A DNA stretch of 64,000 nucleotides from Caprimulgus europaeus (Eukaryota; Chordata; Aves; Caprimulgiformes; Caprimulgidae): assembly GCA_907165065.1 (NCBI GenBank), contig OU015543.1, positions 9,613,501 through 9,677,500 on the forward strand, read 5' to 3'. The position numbers and the translations under genes are program-made. Below, in pieces: positions 27,101 through 42,100 of the stretch. Each line of letters begins with the position of its first letter. Position 1 is the stretch's first letter. The notes beneath the pieces were generated by a model. The model made no database searches. It saw nothing but the letters and a program-made list of their open reading frames with translations, and was not told the DNA's origin.

Positions 27101-30100
27101 TACAGAACACGTACACACACAGAGGCTGGCATGCCCTTCTTAAAAACCTTTAATTATTTTCCCCAGTGCTTTATCTGAAATTCAGTGCTGCCCAAATCAA
27201 ATCTCTAACCAGCATCCCCTGAAGATGTGAGTGAGCTGAAAGGGTCACTTGTCACCCCTTTTCTGGGAGCAGCACAGAGGCAGCACAGGCTGAGATGAAG
27301 GTGCCACACGACACACACAGGGAAGCCCAGTTCACCCAAGGACACCGGACAAACCGATGCTGATTGCAGATGAGATTAAATGGAAACACTCTCCACCCAT
27401 CCACCAGATCCATGGTCCTGCAGCAGGAAAGCCCAGTGTGGGCACAGCCTCCTGGAGCAGCCAGGTAAACCTCAAACCACCACCTCCAGGTGTTTTATCT
27501 TGATATCTTCTTCTCATGTGAATTAGGAAATACATAACGTGATCCCTCCTGCCTCCAGATCTCTGGGAGCCAGGACACCTTGGAAGGGACGGTCACTGCT
27601 TCAGCAGGCACAGCTCCCTGCATACTGCTACCACACACACTCACAGTTCATACTGGTAGAACTCATTTCCAATCCTCTTCCAGAATTAGAAACCCAGTTT
27701 AAATCTAATGTAAATTTAGAATCATGTACCAATTCTAACTGTCTGACTTGGAATATACATTAGAAATTCATTAGCACTTCTGAATTGTTCTAAAGTGCTA
27801 TTAAATACTAACCTGTCGGGTTGAAAAAGAAAAATCAGCACTAGTTCCAAGTGACATATAAAAACAGCATTGCCAGGCTGATATGCAAACACGAGGTAGA
27901 CAGCTTTTAAATAAATTTTCAAAATACATATTAGGATACTCCGAGTATTACAAAAGCACTTTTAACAAGATTTTTCCTTTAATAAATATTAATATTCTAA
28001 ATTGTCCCATAAATACATTTCTGCAAGTTCAACTTCCACACAAGCCAGATGCTAAATCCTTAATACTCTGCATGTAAAATGAAACCCATTTTGAGGGATC
28101 ACATGCACCTGCTTATAAACATTGTCAGTTAGAAATCTGTGTCTCAACAAATTGGAATTATTCCTCTGGGAGTAAACAAACAAAACCACAATAACCTTCA
28201 CTCAAATACCAAACAGCAATCTGGATTATCTAGAAGTTAAAAATGTCCCAATAACGCAATATGCTTTAAGTCACTGCAAAATACGCCAGAAACTAACATA
28301 GTAACAGTAAATATTTCCTTCCAACAGATTCTCTTTATTAAATTCTGCCTATAGGGTTGTACTTTGGTTTTAGAATTCTAGACCCATATTAGTTGCATGT
28401 AATATAACTCATGGAGATTAAAAATTAAAATATCACCCATTAACCATGGAAGAAATGTTAATAAAGATGCACTGTATCACCGAATATAAACAGTTAAAGC
28501 CAGTAAATCATCCACCTCATGCAACAATAAAATTCTGGACAGAGTCTCCAAGGCTATTTTAAATTCCTGTAAGGGGAAGACGACAGGACAGCGACTCAGG
28601 ACTCCAGCAGTCTGTGTCGGGGATGTCTGAATGGCTCGTGGACAGGGCCAGATGGAGTCTGCCTCCCTTTGCCATGTTTAGACTCCTGTTTTAACATCAC
28701 CATGTCTACTTCACAGTATTGTTTTACTGTAAACAAAAGGCTTCCTTTTCCACTTCTCCTCCCTTATGCCACTCCAAGCCAAAAGTACAACAAAAAACAC
28801 AAAACTCCCCCCACACACACACACATACACACCATTGAATTCTCCCTTCAAGCAATTAATGCATTCACATTTCTCAGATTCAGCCAGGGATGGGCTCATT
28901 GCCACACACGTCACCACCTCTATTCATCTGTCCGGTTTATTTGATATGCCTGTCAAGGGCTAAAGGAAAAAAATTATGCTGCCACTTTTGCCATGAAGGT
29001 AGCAACCCTCCCCAAGCATTTCAGATCTTACCACAGAGGTTTACAAGTCTCTTTTTACAGAGATTCACGTCTGAAGTGAAACTGAGTATGTAGACGCGGA
29101 ACCCTCGGTTGGTTTTGGTTTGCCTTTTTAATCTCTGTATGAAATACACAAATTAAATTGGAATGATACAGGATTAACTCATCCCCACCAGGGCTCTGTG
29201 CAAGCTAAAGCTTCAGTCACAGCCTCAAACAGTGAGAAAGAAGCAGAAATAACACGTGGGAAACTTTAAGAAAACAAAGGCTATTGCGAATATTTGCATT
29301 TCCTGGGTTAGTGTGGATGGAGCCTCTCAGACCAGCCAGGATGTTTCTAATGCATAACTTTCATACACTAGAAATTCCACTTCACTTCTCCACCCTACTC
29401 CAAAATGGCCTAACCTTCACATTTTGTCCATTTTTCAACAGCTGAAAAACCACTACTGTACCATGAAGTCATCATAAACACAACCACTTACAAAGAGCGA
29501 ATACTGTGCTGGTCAGTTGGGGCAGGGGGTGGAGGAACAGCACAGCTCTGAATTAACAGCTATTAGAATAGCTGGAAAAACAAAACAAGCCAGCAGTCAA
29601 AGATCAATTTTCAGACTACTTTCAAAAGCTCTCTCTTTTGTTTCTCACATTTGTAGTGAGCATAAAATTGTATTCCAATAAACAAAATCAAGGTGGGAAA
29701 CAGAAATGCATTAAGGATAAGCAAACCTACCAGCTTTCCTGTTATATTTGCTCTCAGTTACAATTAAATGTATTTCACCTTTCTGCAGTATTAAAAACAC
29801 AATTCCCATTAAAAAAACCTTTTAATCTGAAGTAACATTACCAAGATTAACTAATCTCAGATCTGCAGAGGTGGTTATTATATGCAAGTGTGAGTGAAGG
29901 AAACTCTTACAAGCATTCACTCAACTATCCTAGAAATACAGAAATAAAATAGTATTTAAGAGCTCAGGCAAAGAAAAGGGGGTGCTCTTATCTCAAACTT
30001 AAGAATCATTATGCTAAAATCTTACCTCAATCCTTAAAGACTTGTTTGAAATCCCAGCAGCTATTTTTTAACCAAGACCCAGTTTAGACAGAAGTGTTTA

Positions 30101-33100
30101 GTCCAAAATTATCAAGTTGCAAAATTCTTAGAGAGTCTATGATTCTTCCTCTGAGGATGGGTGAATAAAAAAGGTAACATGGAATTTTACCCATATATTT
30201 TTCAGCTTGTTTTCAGAGGAACAAGAGTGGGGGAAAAGCTAACATGAGAAACAAATTATAGCTCTGTTCTGTCTGATGTATTTCATGCACCTCTGAAAAC
30301 ATGCTGGGGGAAAAAAAACATGCTAACAAGAAGCAGAGCCCTCGGATTTGTTTCACTGCAGTTAAACTCTCCACCCTCTGAATGATCTATAGTAGAGGCA
30401 ACAACAAAAGAAATTCATGATCTAATTACCAACCAGACAAAAATGCCCTGAATTTTAAAAAGGCCTTCAGACAAGAGGCACCTGCAACTAACCCAGACTC
30501 CTGGGTATGGGGAATTGTAGATTCCAGCAGCTTTCCAGCCTGCAGGACCTCCACCATCTCTGTCGGGACACGGTCACACACTTGATTTAAACAGGAAGTC
30601 TCCAAATTCTGTCTCTGCTGCAGACATGATCCAAGGGGAACACTGTTACTGCTGAGGCTTTTCTGGGAAGAGGTGAAAGGAAAAGAACCACCACCAAAAA
30701 AAGAAAGCAGACACTAAAAGCATGCACATCATTTACCCTTCATGAGTAATTCTCACGCCACTCTTCAGCAAAATGTTGAAAATGTTAATTTTATCCACAC
30801 TAACAAAAGGGTTGGCAGCTGCTTTACAAGAAACAGTTGCTAAAACATGGCAATAGCTAAGGTGACAACTTTTATTAGGGAAAAAAAAAAGTTAATTCTA
30901 GCATTTCAAATATACTGAAATAGTTGTGTGATTTTTTTCTTAAAATAATTTCCTAATAAAATTTAATGTTAAAAGGTCATAAGGATCATTATTTCAACAC
31001 TATCACTAGTAAAAATCACTAATTAAGCACCTGCCTTCATCTAAACACCTAGTTCAGCACAATTACATTTTACTACTACACCTGAGGTACTGAAATCATA
31101 TTATTTGAGGAATACATGAGTGATTTACTCTTTACATCCTCCTGCATTATCATCAATACCCACAACTTCAGACAGAGATTCTGATCTGTCTCCTTAACAA
31201 TACCTGGATCCCACCCCCTCCTCCTTTAATGTTGTTGAAATGTTTAAGCACAATGCCCCTTAATTTACTTTTTTTGGGGGAAAAATTGTTTTTAGTGGAG
31301 TGCTTTCAACTCTGGAAACTGCCTCTCTCTGGAACTTGACAGTTTGGCTTCTACTCAAAAAAAAAATAGCAGCAGCAGGAAGAAATGCAGACTAGATATA
31401 CACCTCCACCTGGTTACTAACTTATGCCTCTGATTCCATAATGCTGTCTCTACCTGCGGAAATCTGACACTGTATAAGCCAGGAAACCACCAACTACTTA
31501 AAGAAAGTTCACACAGAAAACCAAGACAACATCACCACTCATAGATTATTCAAATTCTCATGTACCTCAGTCCAGTCTTTTTCCCCCCATCAGATAACCA
31601 TGAACCTCATCTCCAGGAGATAATTATATCGATAGACTATACAATTTATAACCTGATTTAGTTAAATTATCACAGTCCTTTAATATGAACAGATTCAGTT
31701 TAGTTTCTCTATGTAAACAGATGTTCTACAAAACAAATCCAAACAGTTTAAGAAGCTGCTGCTCTTAAATAGAGATAATTGGATGAGCAATCCTATTTAT
31801 TTCAACAAAAGTAAAGCAACTTATATTAAAGCCTCATTTTTCTGGTTTTGCCTTGTTATTACACAAGTTGCTTATTTAGTCAAATCAGTACAATTTATAT
31901 ACTACTGTAAGAAATAACATAAAAGGGATTTTAAACAGAACATCAAGAGATTCAGATGAAATAGCTCACCAGTATGTGAAAATAAAGCATCTTGCCCCAA
32001 AAATATTACCATGCAATTTAGACTACAACTTCAGAAATCTTTTGAGAAGATGCCATGTTCAAGCAGTGAAGAGAGGAGATTTTCTTGAGAAAGAGGAGCA
32101 CATGGTAGAAGATAATAAGCAGTAGAGAGTGAAGACTAAGAAAAATAATGGGAAGCAGGTGAGACTGAAAAGAGGCACATGAAGCTGATTAAATTAATGT
32201 AAAAAGTGTAACACTGTGAGCCAACACTCCTAGCCATAGCAAATGAATAAAATCCAGGAAGGTATGTCCAAGGTTATTCCTAGGCATCTACAAAGGCAGA
32301 ACAGCTTTCAGACCTAACGAGCAGGCAAGTATTTCCATTGATCTCAAACACTAGTGAAGAGCTTCAGGAAGTCTGAGTGGCCACAAAGGGGACTTTGAGG
32401 GGACACAGAAGTGGAAAGCCCTCACTTACTCTGGTGCCTCTCACTCTAGAAACCCTCAGCCTCTTGCAGTTCCACTCACAAATCATTACACCAAGAATCA
32501 CTTCTGATTTCTACCATTTCTCACATGGTGGCACATGCAAGGTAAGAGCAGACCCAGTTTTCCAGAAGAACCTCTAAGTTCATTTCCTAGGCACACTGCT
32601 CCTCAGATACCCCAACTGCTCATCGAGTGCTATCCCAGACTGCCCCCAAATATAATTATTTGCTAAACAATGTATTAACTTATCAAGTAAAATAATTTTT
32701 CCTCTCACAACAATCTTCTTACATCTCAATTATTCAACACTAAACACCTTCCAATGACCTAATTCCTTTAATTTCTCTATCACCTATGAATCTTAGAGCA
32801 AATATGACAATTTATATTAAAACAAGACCAGAGAGATGCTAAAACTCTGATCAGCTCTATGAATGACGTAGGAGGAAAGAGGGCACAAGCCTTTTACTGC
32901 TTTACATTCCTTCAATGAGCTTTGAAAACTGTACTCCCTTTCTGCATCAAATATTAACTACATTTAAGAATCCACAAATATATTTCCTGTTTATCTTTGT
33001 GCATTGTAGAGTATAAATGGCATTGTTAATGTCAAATAGGTACAAGTTTTTAAAATACTGAAAATCAAAATGCAGTGATTGCCTTGGAACTGGCACGCTA

Positions 33101-36100
33101 CATTAAACTACATCTCCAACTAATAATGCACTTATATTTACTGTATTTTCAGTAAATATAAACAAATAAACTATATTAAGTCAGTTCACCAAGTTCTGCC
33201 AGCATCACTCCTGTCATGCTTGCATTCCAGACACGTAACAGTCCTCACTAAGAGGTGATATTGCCCAAGGGTCACGAGATGGGAGTGCTTTTGGGATGCA
33301 CACAAACATTTTGTGATACAGTTAAGAGCCAAAACAGTACCCAAACACATTCCAACTTATAAGAGAGAAATTAGGACAAACAAGTGAGCCCCGTAGATTT
33401 TGATCCTAAATATAGAGTGCTGTTCAGGAGACAATAAAAAAACCCAAAACACAACAGGATTGGAGAAGATAAAGCGTTAATCGCATATTTGGTGGTTTAT
33501 GAGCCAAAGCAGTCTGAGGTTTAAACTGCTTCTGCTCAGTGCTCATCCCATTCAGAGACGATGAATCATTTCCCATTTGGCAACACTTGTGCCTACAAGG
33601 CTGTCTTCTGCGAGATTTCTCCCGTATCCTTGTAATAGATTTGCTAATTTAGTACACCTGACTTGGAGCAAAAGCTATTGTTGCCAGCTGTCAGACTAGA
33701 CCTCGTCCTGTTTATCAGACACATCTAAACCATCCTGTTCTGCCCCAGTCACAGAAACAGAACACTCTTTACTAATCCCAGCGCACTAAATTACTTTCTA
33801 ATATCCTTGTTTTTCTTACTCTGCCAAAATACCAACACATCATAGATTTAAAGCAACAGCAAAATCAATTTATCCACAGCAGCTGGGCTTATACCAGTTT
33901 ATCCAATAACCACATTTTTTTTTCAAGTCATATTTGCTGTTTCAGTCATTCTGGCCATGAATTCCTGAGTTTCAGCAGCAGAAGTTTGACTGTTTTAAAC
34001 AAAGGTAATATAAGCTCACAGGGAGCATATTCTAGTTTTTTAGGCAGGCCTCCATAGTTCTTTGAAAGATAAATCAGAACAAACCAAAGTATTAAAACGC
34101 CTCACACACACTAAAACATTTCCTCATTTTCCCCAGGGCTTTGTGCACGCAAAAGAAACTGCATTACTTTCTGTTTATAAATATTTGTCTGGACAGCAGC
34201 TTAGAAGGGAAGGGGCAACAGAGAAAATGTGGTGCTTTTTGGGGTTTTTTCCCCCTTTTCTTAAAACCTACCTACAGAGAATCTGGGAAACATATGAAAA
34301 AACAATTTGTGTATGACATTTTTACTCCTAAACAAAATCTACTAGAATGTAACTCTTTACATTTTAGATTACATAAATCAGTTATACAGATGTAAAAAAG
34401 CAGACTCAACTCTTTTCAGCTTTTATACACTGCCCAGAATTCCTCCTGCACTTTGAAAAGCTCCCTGTGTTCACAGGAACACATCCCCACAGATTAGATG
34501 CTCTTTTGATACTTTTCCTAATATTTTAAAGCTCAGCATAATCAACAAAAAGATGAGAACACACCCACTCTGCTAACAAAAAATATGGAGTATTTACATC
34601 CCTCTCTTCCATTTTCAGGGAGCTGTAGAGCTGCTTACTCATCTTGAGCAATCAAATCTGGCTTTGTTAATTGGTGCTGAGCAGTTGAGGAAGCACACCT
34701 GAACTCTTCCACCTAGGACTGACTTGGAAGGCCGGACAGAAACTGCGATTCAACATGCCAAGGCCATTTACTGTGAGCAGGTTTCACACCAGCCCATGGT
34801 TATCTTCTGCTATATTTGTTGCCCAAATTAAATTTAACTGTGTTTGCCTACTTGTAGAGTAGCAGAGGATTCCCACTAATGTGCTTCTTCATGACAATGT
34901 CCATACAACTTTCAAAACAGGCCAACACCTTGACTGTTTTCAGACAGGAAAAAAATAAATTAATTGTGAAATGAATCTGAAGTCAAGGGCACAAACTCCA
35001 CAGAGGAAAGAGCTGGAGGTCGTTTATGCTCTAGGTAGCACAAATTGCTTCTGGACTATAGAGGGGACTGCATGCAGCATTGCTACCAAACTGTATGAAT
35101 GAGAAAAGTTGTAGCAAGTTCCTAAACCAAGAGGAAGTGAAACACAAGAAACTGATGGGTGCAGGTTAAAAACAAGGTGGAGCAGTCGGTACTGACAGAG
35201 CAAACCCACAGGAGAAGGTTGCTGTGATGCAGTTACACACAGGGCACGCTCATCTCCAGGCAACCAGAGCAACTCTTGGGGGATTTGCCCCAAAGATCCT
35301 CTCCCCACCCCAGTAACTGCTCATCTACTGCAACCACCCTGCCCTTACGAAGGGAGGACAACTCTGGAACCGCCTGCCACAACCTCGGCTGCAGAGCCAG
35401 GACCTGTTCATTCCAGGAAAGGAACCTGGGAAACAGAACAAGATCTTGGGATTTTAGGAAATGGAGATGCAATCAGAATAACAGACTTGAGAAGCAGCAT
35501 TATTTCATTGCTACACAGCCAGTCTAGTCCCCTGTTAAGGCATTGTTCCCACAAATAAAAGGAAAATGATCTCTATATATATTTTTCACAAGGTTTTTCA
35601 TTGTTAACATTTAACATGATGAATCAGATGCTGTATTTCAAGTATTATTCATCTGCACAATTTAAGCTAGCCCCAAGTAATCATTAAACAAAAATATTTG
35701 CCAGGAAAAAATAACCCAGAATATATGATTCATTCACTTCTGAAACAATAAAACTATAGTTCACTAAAACAAAAGTAACTATATTGTAAATACTTCAGTT
35801 AAAAAGTTAAAAACACAGCCAAATACAATGAAGAAAGCATGACCTGAAAAAAAAAAAAACATATGTGTGCAAATAACAAAAAACCTTGCCAGAAAAAGGT
35901 CATTCCATAAAATACTGAAAACACTATATCTGATGGAAACTTTACTCTATTCTTTAGCTATTTAAGTTAATAGTCTTAAAACAACAAAGATACAGCTCAC
36001 CTCTCAAACTCTGAAAACTCACTATTAAGCTGATAAACAGATATTTATTTCAGCACAAAGGTGATGCATGTAGTGTATCTGAAAAAGAAACAGACCTCTA

Positions 36101-39100
36101 GCTCTGGAAAGTTCAAGACAGGAACATCACAGGGACTCCTAAATAAGTCCCTGGGAAGCAGTTAGGGCTTTCACAGACCTTCAATCATGGAAAAAGGGGA
36201 TCAACTGAAAAAAAAATCCAGTATTTAATAGCTTTATAATTGCCCAAAGCTCAAGAAGGTGTGAAAACAAGCAGCTTTTTGGGGAAAGATGTCCTCACAG
36301 GAGCAGACTTTGTTTCAGCCTTGTATCAATGAAACATTGGGGGGAAAAAGAGGGGCACTGGTAAACATCAACGAGTAAGACAGTGCAAATATGAAAACCA
36401 TTTTAAAAGACCACTTTTCTCCATGGTTAGACAATATTAAGTGTAAGTTTACTTAAAATGAAACCTTGCAGTTTCACATTGCATCAGTTCATTTATTTTT
36501 AGTTGATTAAAAAAATAAAACCATACATCTGATAGCACTTGTACAACCTCTCCTGACTTTGTCTATATATAGCCATTTTCTGAACAGGCCTCTAGAAGAA
36601 ATTTCCAACAGAACATGATGTCTTTCTCGTGCTGGAGGTACACCTGCCCACTACATACAATTTCTGATTTGTTTCTTCACTGTTTATAAACTCTTTTGCA
36701 GACTCATATGTGTGTGTGTTTAATATACAGAGAGAGTGAAGAGTTTTCCACAGCACAGGTAACTCACTATAAACAAACTGTAAAATTAGAGGACTCTCCT
36801 CTTCTCCAGAGAAATCTTTACACACAATGAAGATCCATCAGAGTACGTACACAAATGGGAACTGCCACAGCTTTCTCTCTCCATTTGATATTTAATATAT
36901 GTATTGACTCTCACTAAAAAAAAAAAGGAGAAATCTTTAATGCAATTAACTCATCAACAGCAAATAGCACTTATCTGAAAAAAAAAATATTAATTGTACT
37001 CCAAGACCTTTGTGACTGGATGGCATGTAAATTAGCCAAGGAAACATTAAAAACTACAGAACTCAATTATTATCACATATTACGTAGTAGAAAGTCTCTA
37101 ACCCTTTCAAAGCAAGAACATACTAACATTAATGGAGTGACCAAGACATCACATAATTTCTTAGAATCAAGGATATTTTTTTTAAAAAAAAAAAACAACT
37201 TCTCAAGTTTGCTAGAAGCTGAAGAATTCCTTTTGTTCTACGTGTAAGGAGCAATCTTGATCTTATCTGCAAGCTTTTCTTAGAATTATGTCATGAATCA
37301 CGGCCACTTAGAAGCGAGCCCTTAATTCTCTATTCCTTCTCTACAGGATCAGGGGGGTGAACACGTGGAGCAAAGGAAAAGGTGGGAGAAGCTGTGGGGT
37401 GGGTGCTCTTTTCCCCGTTTGCTTTTAAGCTGCTGTCTTCTATCCAGCTGTAATCGCTGACATTCCTTGTGTTCGCTGTACATCTTAAGTTCTTACAAAA
37501 CACCTCTGCTAGAGCTGACAACTTCTTGTAAGTAACACACTCAAATTACTAACAATAACCCAGCTCGTTGAGCAAGAGCATTCCCCGGTTACAAAGCCAA
37601 ATGTTCCAAAGTTTGGAAGCTCGAGAATCCAGGCTGTCGCTGTGACCCGGTGTCACGTCCATTGCTACAACACTTGAGTCCGGCCATCAAAAGATTCCCA
37701 GCGCCCTGTCCTGTCAAAATCAGTCTCCATCACCCGCCCAGTTGTCCTGGACAGTTCCTTGAGTGTTCCAGGTCACTCCCTTCTTCTCCACCCTCATCCA
37801 ACTTTTGAACCCTCTGCCTTCTAGTGAATGCCTCCTTCACGCGGGGAGGACATCGCTGAGCTCAGCATTATCGGGATGAGATCAACTCCTGTCCCAGCCC
37901 TTTGTGAAACTGTGCACTGCTTCTTACTTGGCTTACACAGACATCTGCCTGTTACCACATCCCTGCTCTTACCCAAGAATAAAGGATTCACAAGAATTAA
38001 AGGGTTTGTTGTTTTGGGTTTTTTAGAGGTCCAATATAATTTTAATCTCCTTCTTGAAACTGGTTGAATTTTAACAGAATCTTCCCAAAATAAATTCAGC
38101 TCGATTCAGCAGCTGGGCATGAAAAATTTCAGTGTTAGCAGGCTGCTTAACAGCAACTGAGAAGACAATCTTATAACGGGAAGCACCAACTACAGCTGGC
38201 CTTAAAAGCTCCAACTTGGTATTACAAGTTCAACTATAGTTATAAATTCCACTGACAGCAAATAAAAAGTCAAGATGTTCAGACAGACAAAACAATTCAA
38301 AATTGTGTTCAAATTCCATGAAGTAGAAGCAACTGCAGGAACCAGTCAGTGCTCCAACTCACTGTGCTGCTCAAGTATGAAAGTAACATTCAAGAGGGTC
38401 AGGTTGACCAGGGACAATTCTTCTTTTCAAGAGAAGTGTGGGCAGCAGATCAAGGGAGGTGATTCTCCACCTCTACTCCGCTCTCGTCAGGCCCCACCTG
38501 CAGTGCTGTGTCAAGTTCTGGAGCCCCCAACACAAGAAAGACACGGACCAGTTGGAACGAGTCCAGAGGAGGCCACGAGGATGATCCAAGGGCTGGAGCA
38601 GCTCTGATGTGAGGAGAGGCTGAGAGAGTTGGGGCTGCTCAGCCTGGAGAAGAGAAGGCTCCGGGGAGATCTTATAGTGGCCTCCCAGTACCTGAAGGGG
38701 CTCCAGGAAAGCTGGAGAGGGACTTTGGATGAGGTTAGGGAGTGACAGAACAAGGGGAAATGGCTCTGAACTGGAAGAGGGGAGGTTTAGATGAGATATT
38801 AGGAATAAATTTTTTGCTGTGAGGGTGGTGAGACCCTGGCCCAGGTTGGCCAGAGAAGCTGTGGCTGCTCCTCCCTGGAAGTGTTCTCGGCCAGGTTGGA
38901 TGAGGCTTTGAGCAACCTGGTCTAGTGGAAGGTGTCCCTGCTGCTGGCAGGGGGTTGGGACTGGATGAGCTTTAAGGTCCCTTTCAACCCAAACCAGTCT
39001 GTGATTCTGTGACTCTTTTAATTTACTGCTACTCCATCACGGTGACACAGGGTGGGTGCAGAACAAGGGCATCTCCAGCCTTGGACAGCACCAGGAAGAA

Positions 39101-42100
39101 CTGTTTAAATGTAGAGAGTGAAGTTTCTAAATTTCAATAAACTCACAAAAAAATCTAAAGCTTTTGAACGGGTCCAAAGTACCACCCAGCACAGATTAAG
39201 TGACATTATGCTGATACACAGGAAATAGCTGACTTATTCTACAGGATGAACAATCCACCAGAGGAAAGGAACTTTCAGAAAAATGATAAATATTGTAATG
39301 AGGAAATCCAAGGCACATACTCACAAATTCACATTCAGGTTTCACAAATGAACAGAAATTTCTTCATGATCTCTTGGCCACAGAAGCAAGTGAAATACAG
39401 ATAAATGTAAATATATGGTACCCTCCTCAGGCAGAGCAACTGCTCGCTGTGAGGGAGGGGAACCAAAGACTTTATTGTCTATACTTGCAGACAGGACTAC
39501 AGAAATTTTAAGATCTTTTTACCACCCCCTTGTAAGACAGGTATTGGGAAAACACTGTGAACTGCAGGAACAGCCTCAGGAAGGGAGTGAAAACTACAAA
39601 AATTTTGTAGACAGGGCAGGAACAAGGCATGTACTACTGAAAATTACTGAAAGTCACTTTTTCCTTCAAGGCCTTCTCTTTCCCTGCTGCAGAAGAAAGC
39701 AGAAACCAACAAGGTTTTAAATCATCCTTTGACACAATTCTTAAGTGGAAATCTCAAACTTGAAAGATTTTCACAAAAGGGGTACAGTGTAACACGACAT
39801 CACAACTTCAGGATCAACCTCGGCCACCCCTGCACTAGCACCATCATCTAAACCCTTTAACTTTTTGTCACATATCCAGCCTTTTAAAGCACAGCAGAAA
39901 TCTCCCATGGCATCTTGAATTTACAGACAGCATTTGCTCCTGTAAGAACAGGCAGGCATTCCCCCTGTGCAGTGCCATTAATTAGCTTGATTAGAGATCA
40001 ACAGCAATTTTTCCCTATTCCACACATCCATACTTGACCAACAGTTTATCAGAACAATGTGTGATACCTGCATTTGAAGATTCTGTTCACCAACACCTTG
40101 TGCTTTACCAAACATTCAGAATTGCTAGTTAAACATTTAGAAATGCCACATACATAACCTGTTTGAAATTATGAAACATGGCACTTCAATTTTTTTTACT
40201 GTTGTTCGCAGACTTCAATTACCAAAAAGCTTCTGCAATAGCAGTATGAAATATTTTGGAACTTTCTACTCGAATGCTCTAAATAAAATTCCCAGAAAAA
40301 TTCCAATTTAACTTGCATTATACCCTTCTTTAAAATTTGGTTAATTAATGTGTCATACATACACTGTGATGCCAGGCTGAGGGAAGCCAGTCATTTTTAA
40401 CTGAATAATTAGTAATGTTGAGCAAGTGCTCTCCAGCACATGGGAGGACCAGGTCCTTCATGTCCATTTAAAAGGAGTACTTAGCAACACATATATTTTC
40501 TGTCTCTTAAAATATATGTATTAATATTAGCAGGAGGAAGAGAAATAATTGGTATCTTCACATTTTCACTCTGAAAATGTGATCTTTACTACTTGGCTAA
40601 GAGCAATATTGTAATCAGCAGCATGAAACAGGAGATTTGTTTCAGCCCAAGCACAGGAACACACATTTTTCTCTGCTTCCACTCTAAAGTGACACAAAAC
40701 CTGGCAAACTTAAAGACTTTTGATTTCCCTGTGTGAAACTATCACAGTGTCAGCTCAGCTCCTCCAGCCAGCTCCTGAACACTTCTGTCCACCTCAGTCC
40801 TGTTTCACCTTTACAAATGATCCCTTTTGCCTCTGAATGACACCACCTGCCTACACCACCTCCACCTTTGGAAAGTTTCTTATATCACATCTGATATCAC
40901 CTTTTAGAAATTAAGCCATAAGTACTTATTTTGCTGCTAAACAAAAAAGAGGATACCTTAATACTACTGCACTTAGGCACAACGCTACTACTCCTTTAGT
41001 CCTGCATACAGGCTTCGATACAGAGCTAAATAACATTATTTTAATAAATCCATCAGAGAAAATAGTGGGTGAGAGTTTTTTCTCTGAAAATAAATATTTA
41101 TACACATCCTAAATTAGTCATTCCAGAACAATATAAGGTGAAAATTTTCTGTTAAGAGTTAAATTGAAGAATTATTTGTCATAAGGCACAATTAATGCTA
41201 GGAATTTCTAATCCCAGGCAGTTAAGCACGAATGTAATTCTATGCATTTTATCCAGACATATTTAGTTCCTTTGCATGTTTATGGATTATTATTTTTTAA
41301 TCAGCCAAGTTTATAAGTACTCTAACCCAGATAAGATCTTTCTTCCTCCACCAAAAAAAAAGAGGATTCATTTTAGTACATCTACATGTTTTCCATGAAA
41401 AATAATTGCAAAAGGTAGTAGACTACCTTTAATAAAATGAAACAGCAAACTTTTACTGAGTACACTCCATCCACTTTCTTCATGTCCTATGACACACAAA
41501 GCAGATATATTACCAGATGCAGTTTAAGAAGTGCACAGCCTGGTCTTTATTTGTATTATACAGAAATCACCAAGCTGGTTCAACTTTTCAGAAAATGCCC
41601 TTTAGTGTAACTGATGCAGATTCCCACCTTCAATTAAATACAAGCACAACTGTATCTATAATTTAATTTATGTGTGCATCTATATATGAACTCCAAATCA
41701 AATAGTTAAGTATGTTAAAAAGAAGTGTCATTACAGATATAATTAGATATGATTCCATTTAACTAAAGTAGTAATATTAAAATCTGGATCAAGGTAGAAT
41801 GAAAATGTATGTGACTTGTTTAAAACTATTTAATGCATTCAGCCAAGATACAGCCCCAATCCCAAGAGCTTTGCTCTTCTGCAATCACCTGGCTGACTTA
41901 AGCCACCACTCACACACACAAGCCAACCCACAACAGTCCTGCTCTACACCTAGTTAAAAAGAAGAAGGGAGAGGGGAGGAAAAGGTTGATTTTAATTTGC
42001 ACATATTCCTCAGCCCACCCCACCTGACAGCACAGGATGGAGCAGAGGGATGTGTGCGTGCCGAAAAACGGTGCAGCAGGTTGGAAAGCTTCACTATGGC

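Noticed and set aside
41411-41430. Near-palindrome AAAGGTAGT-AG-ACTACCTTT
   Set aside because: Arms of nine bases in 64 kb are expected by chance, and nothing nearby suggests an operator or terminator.
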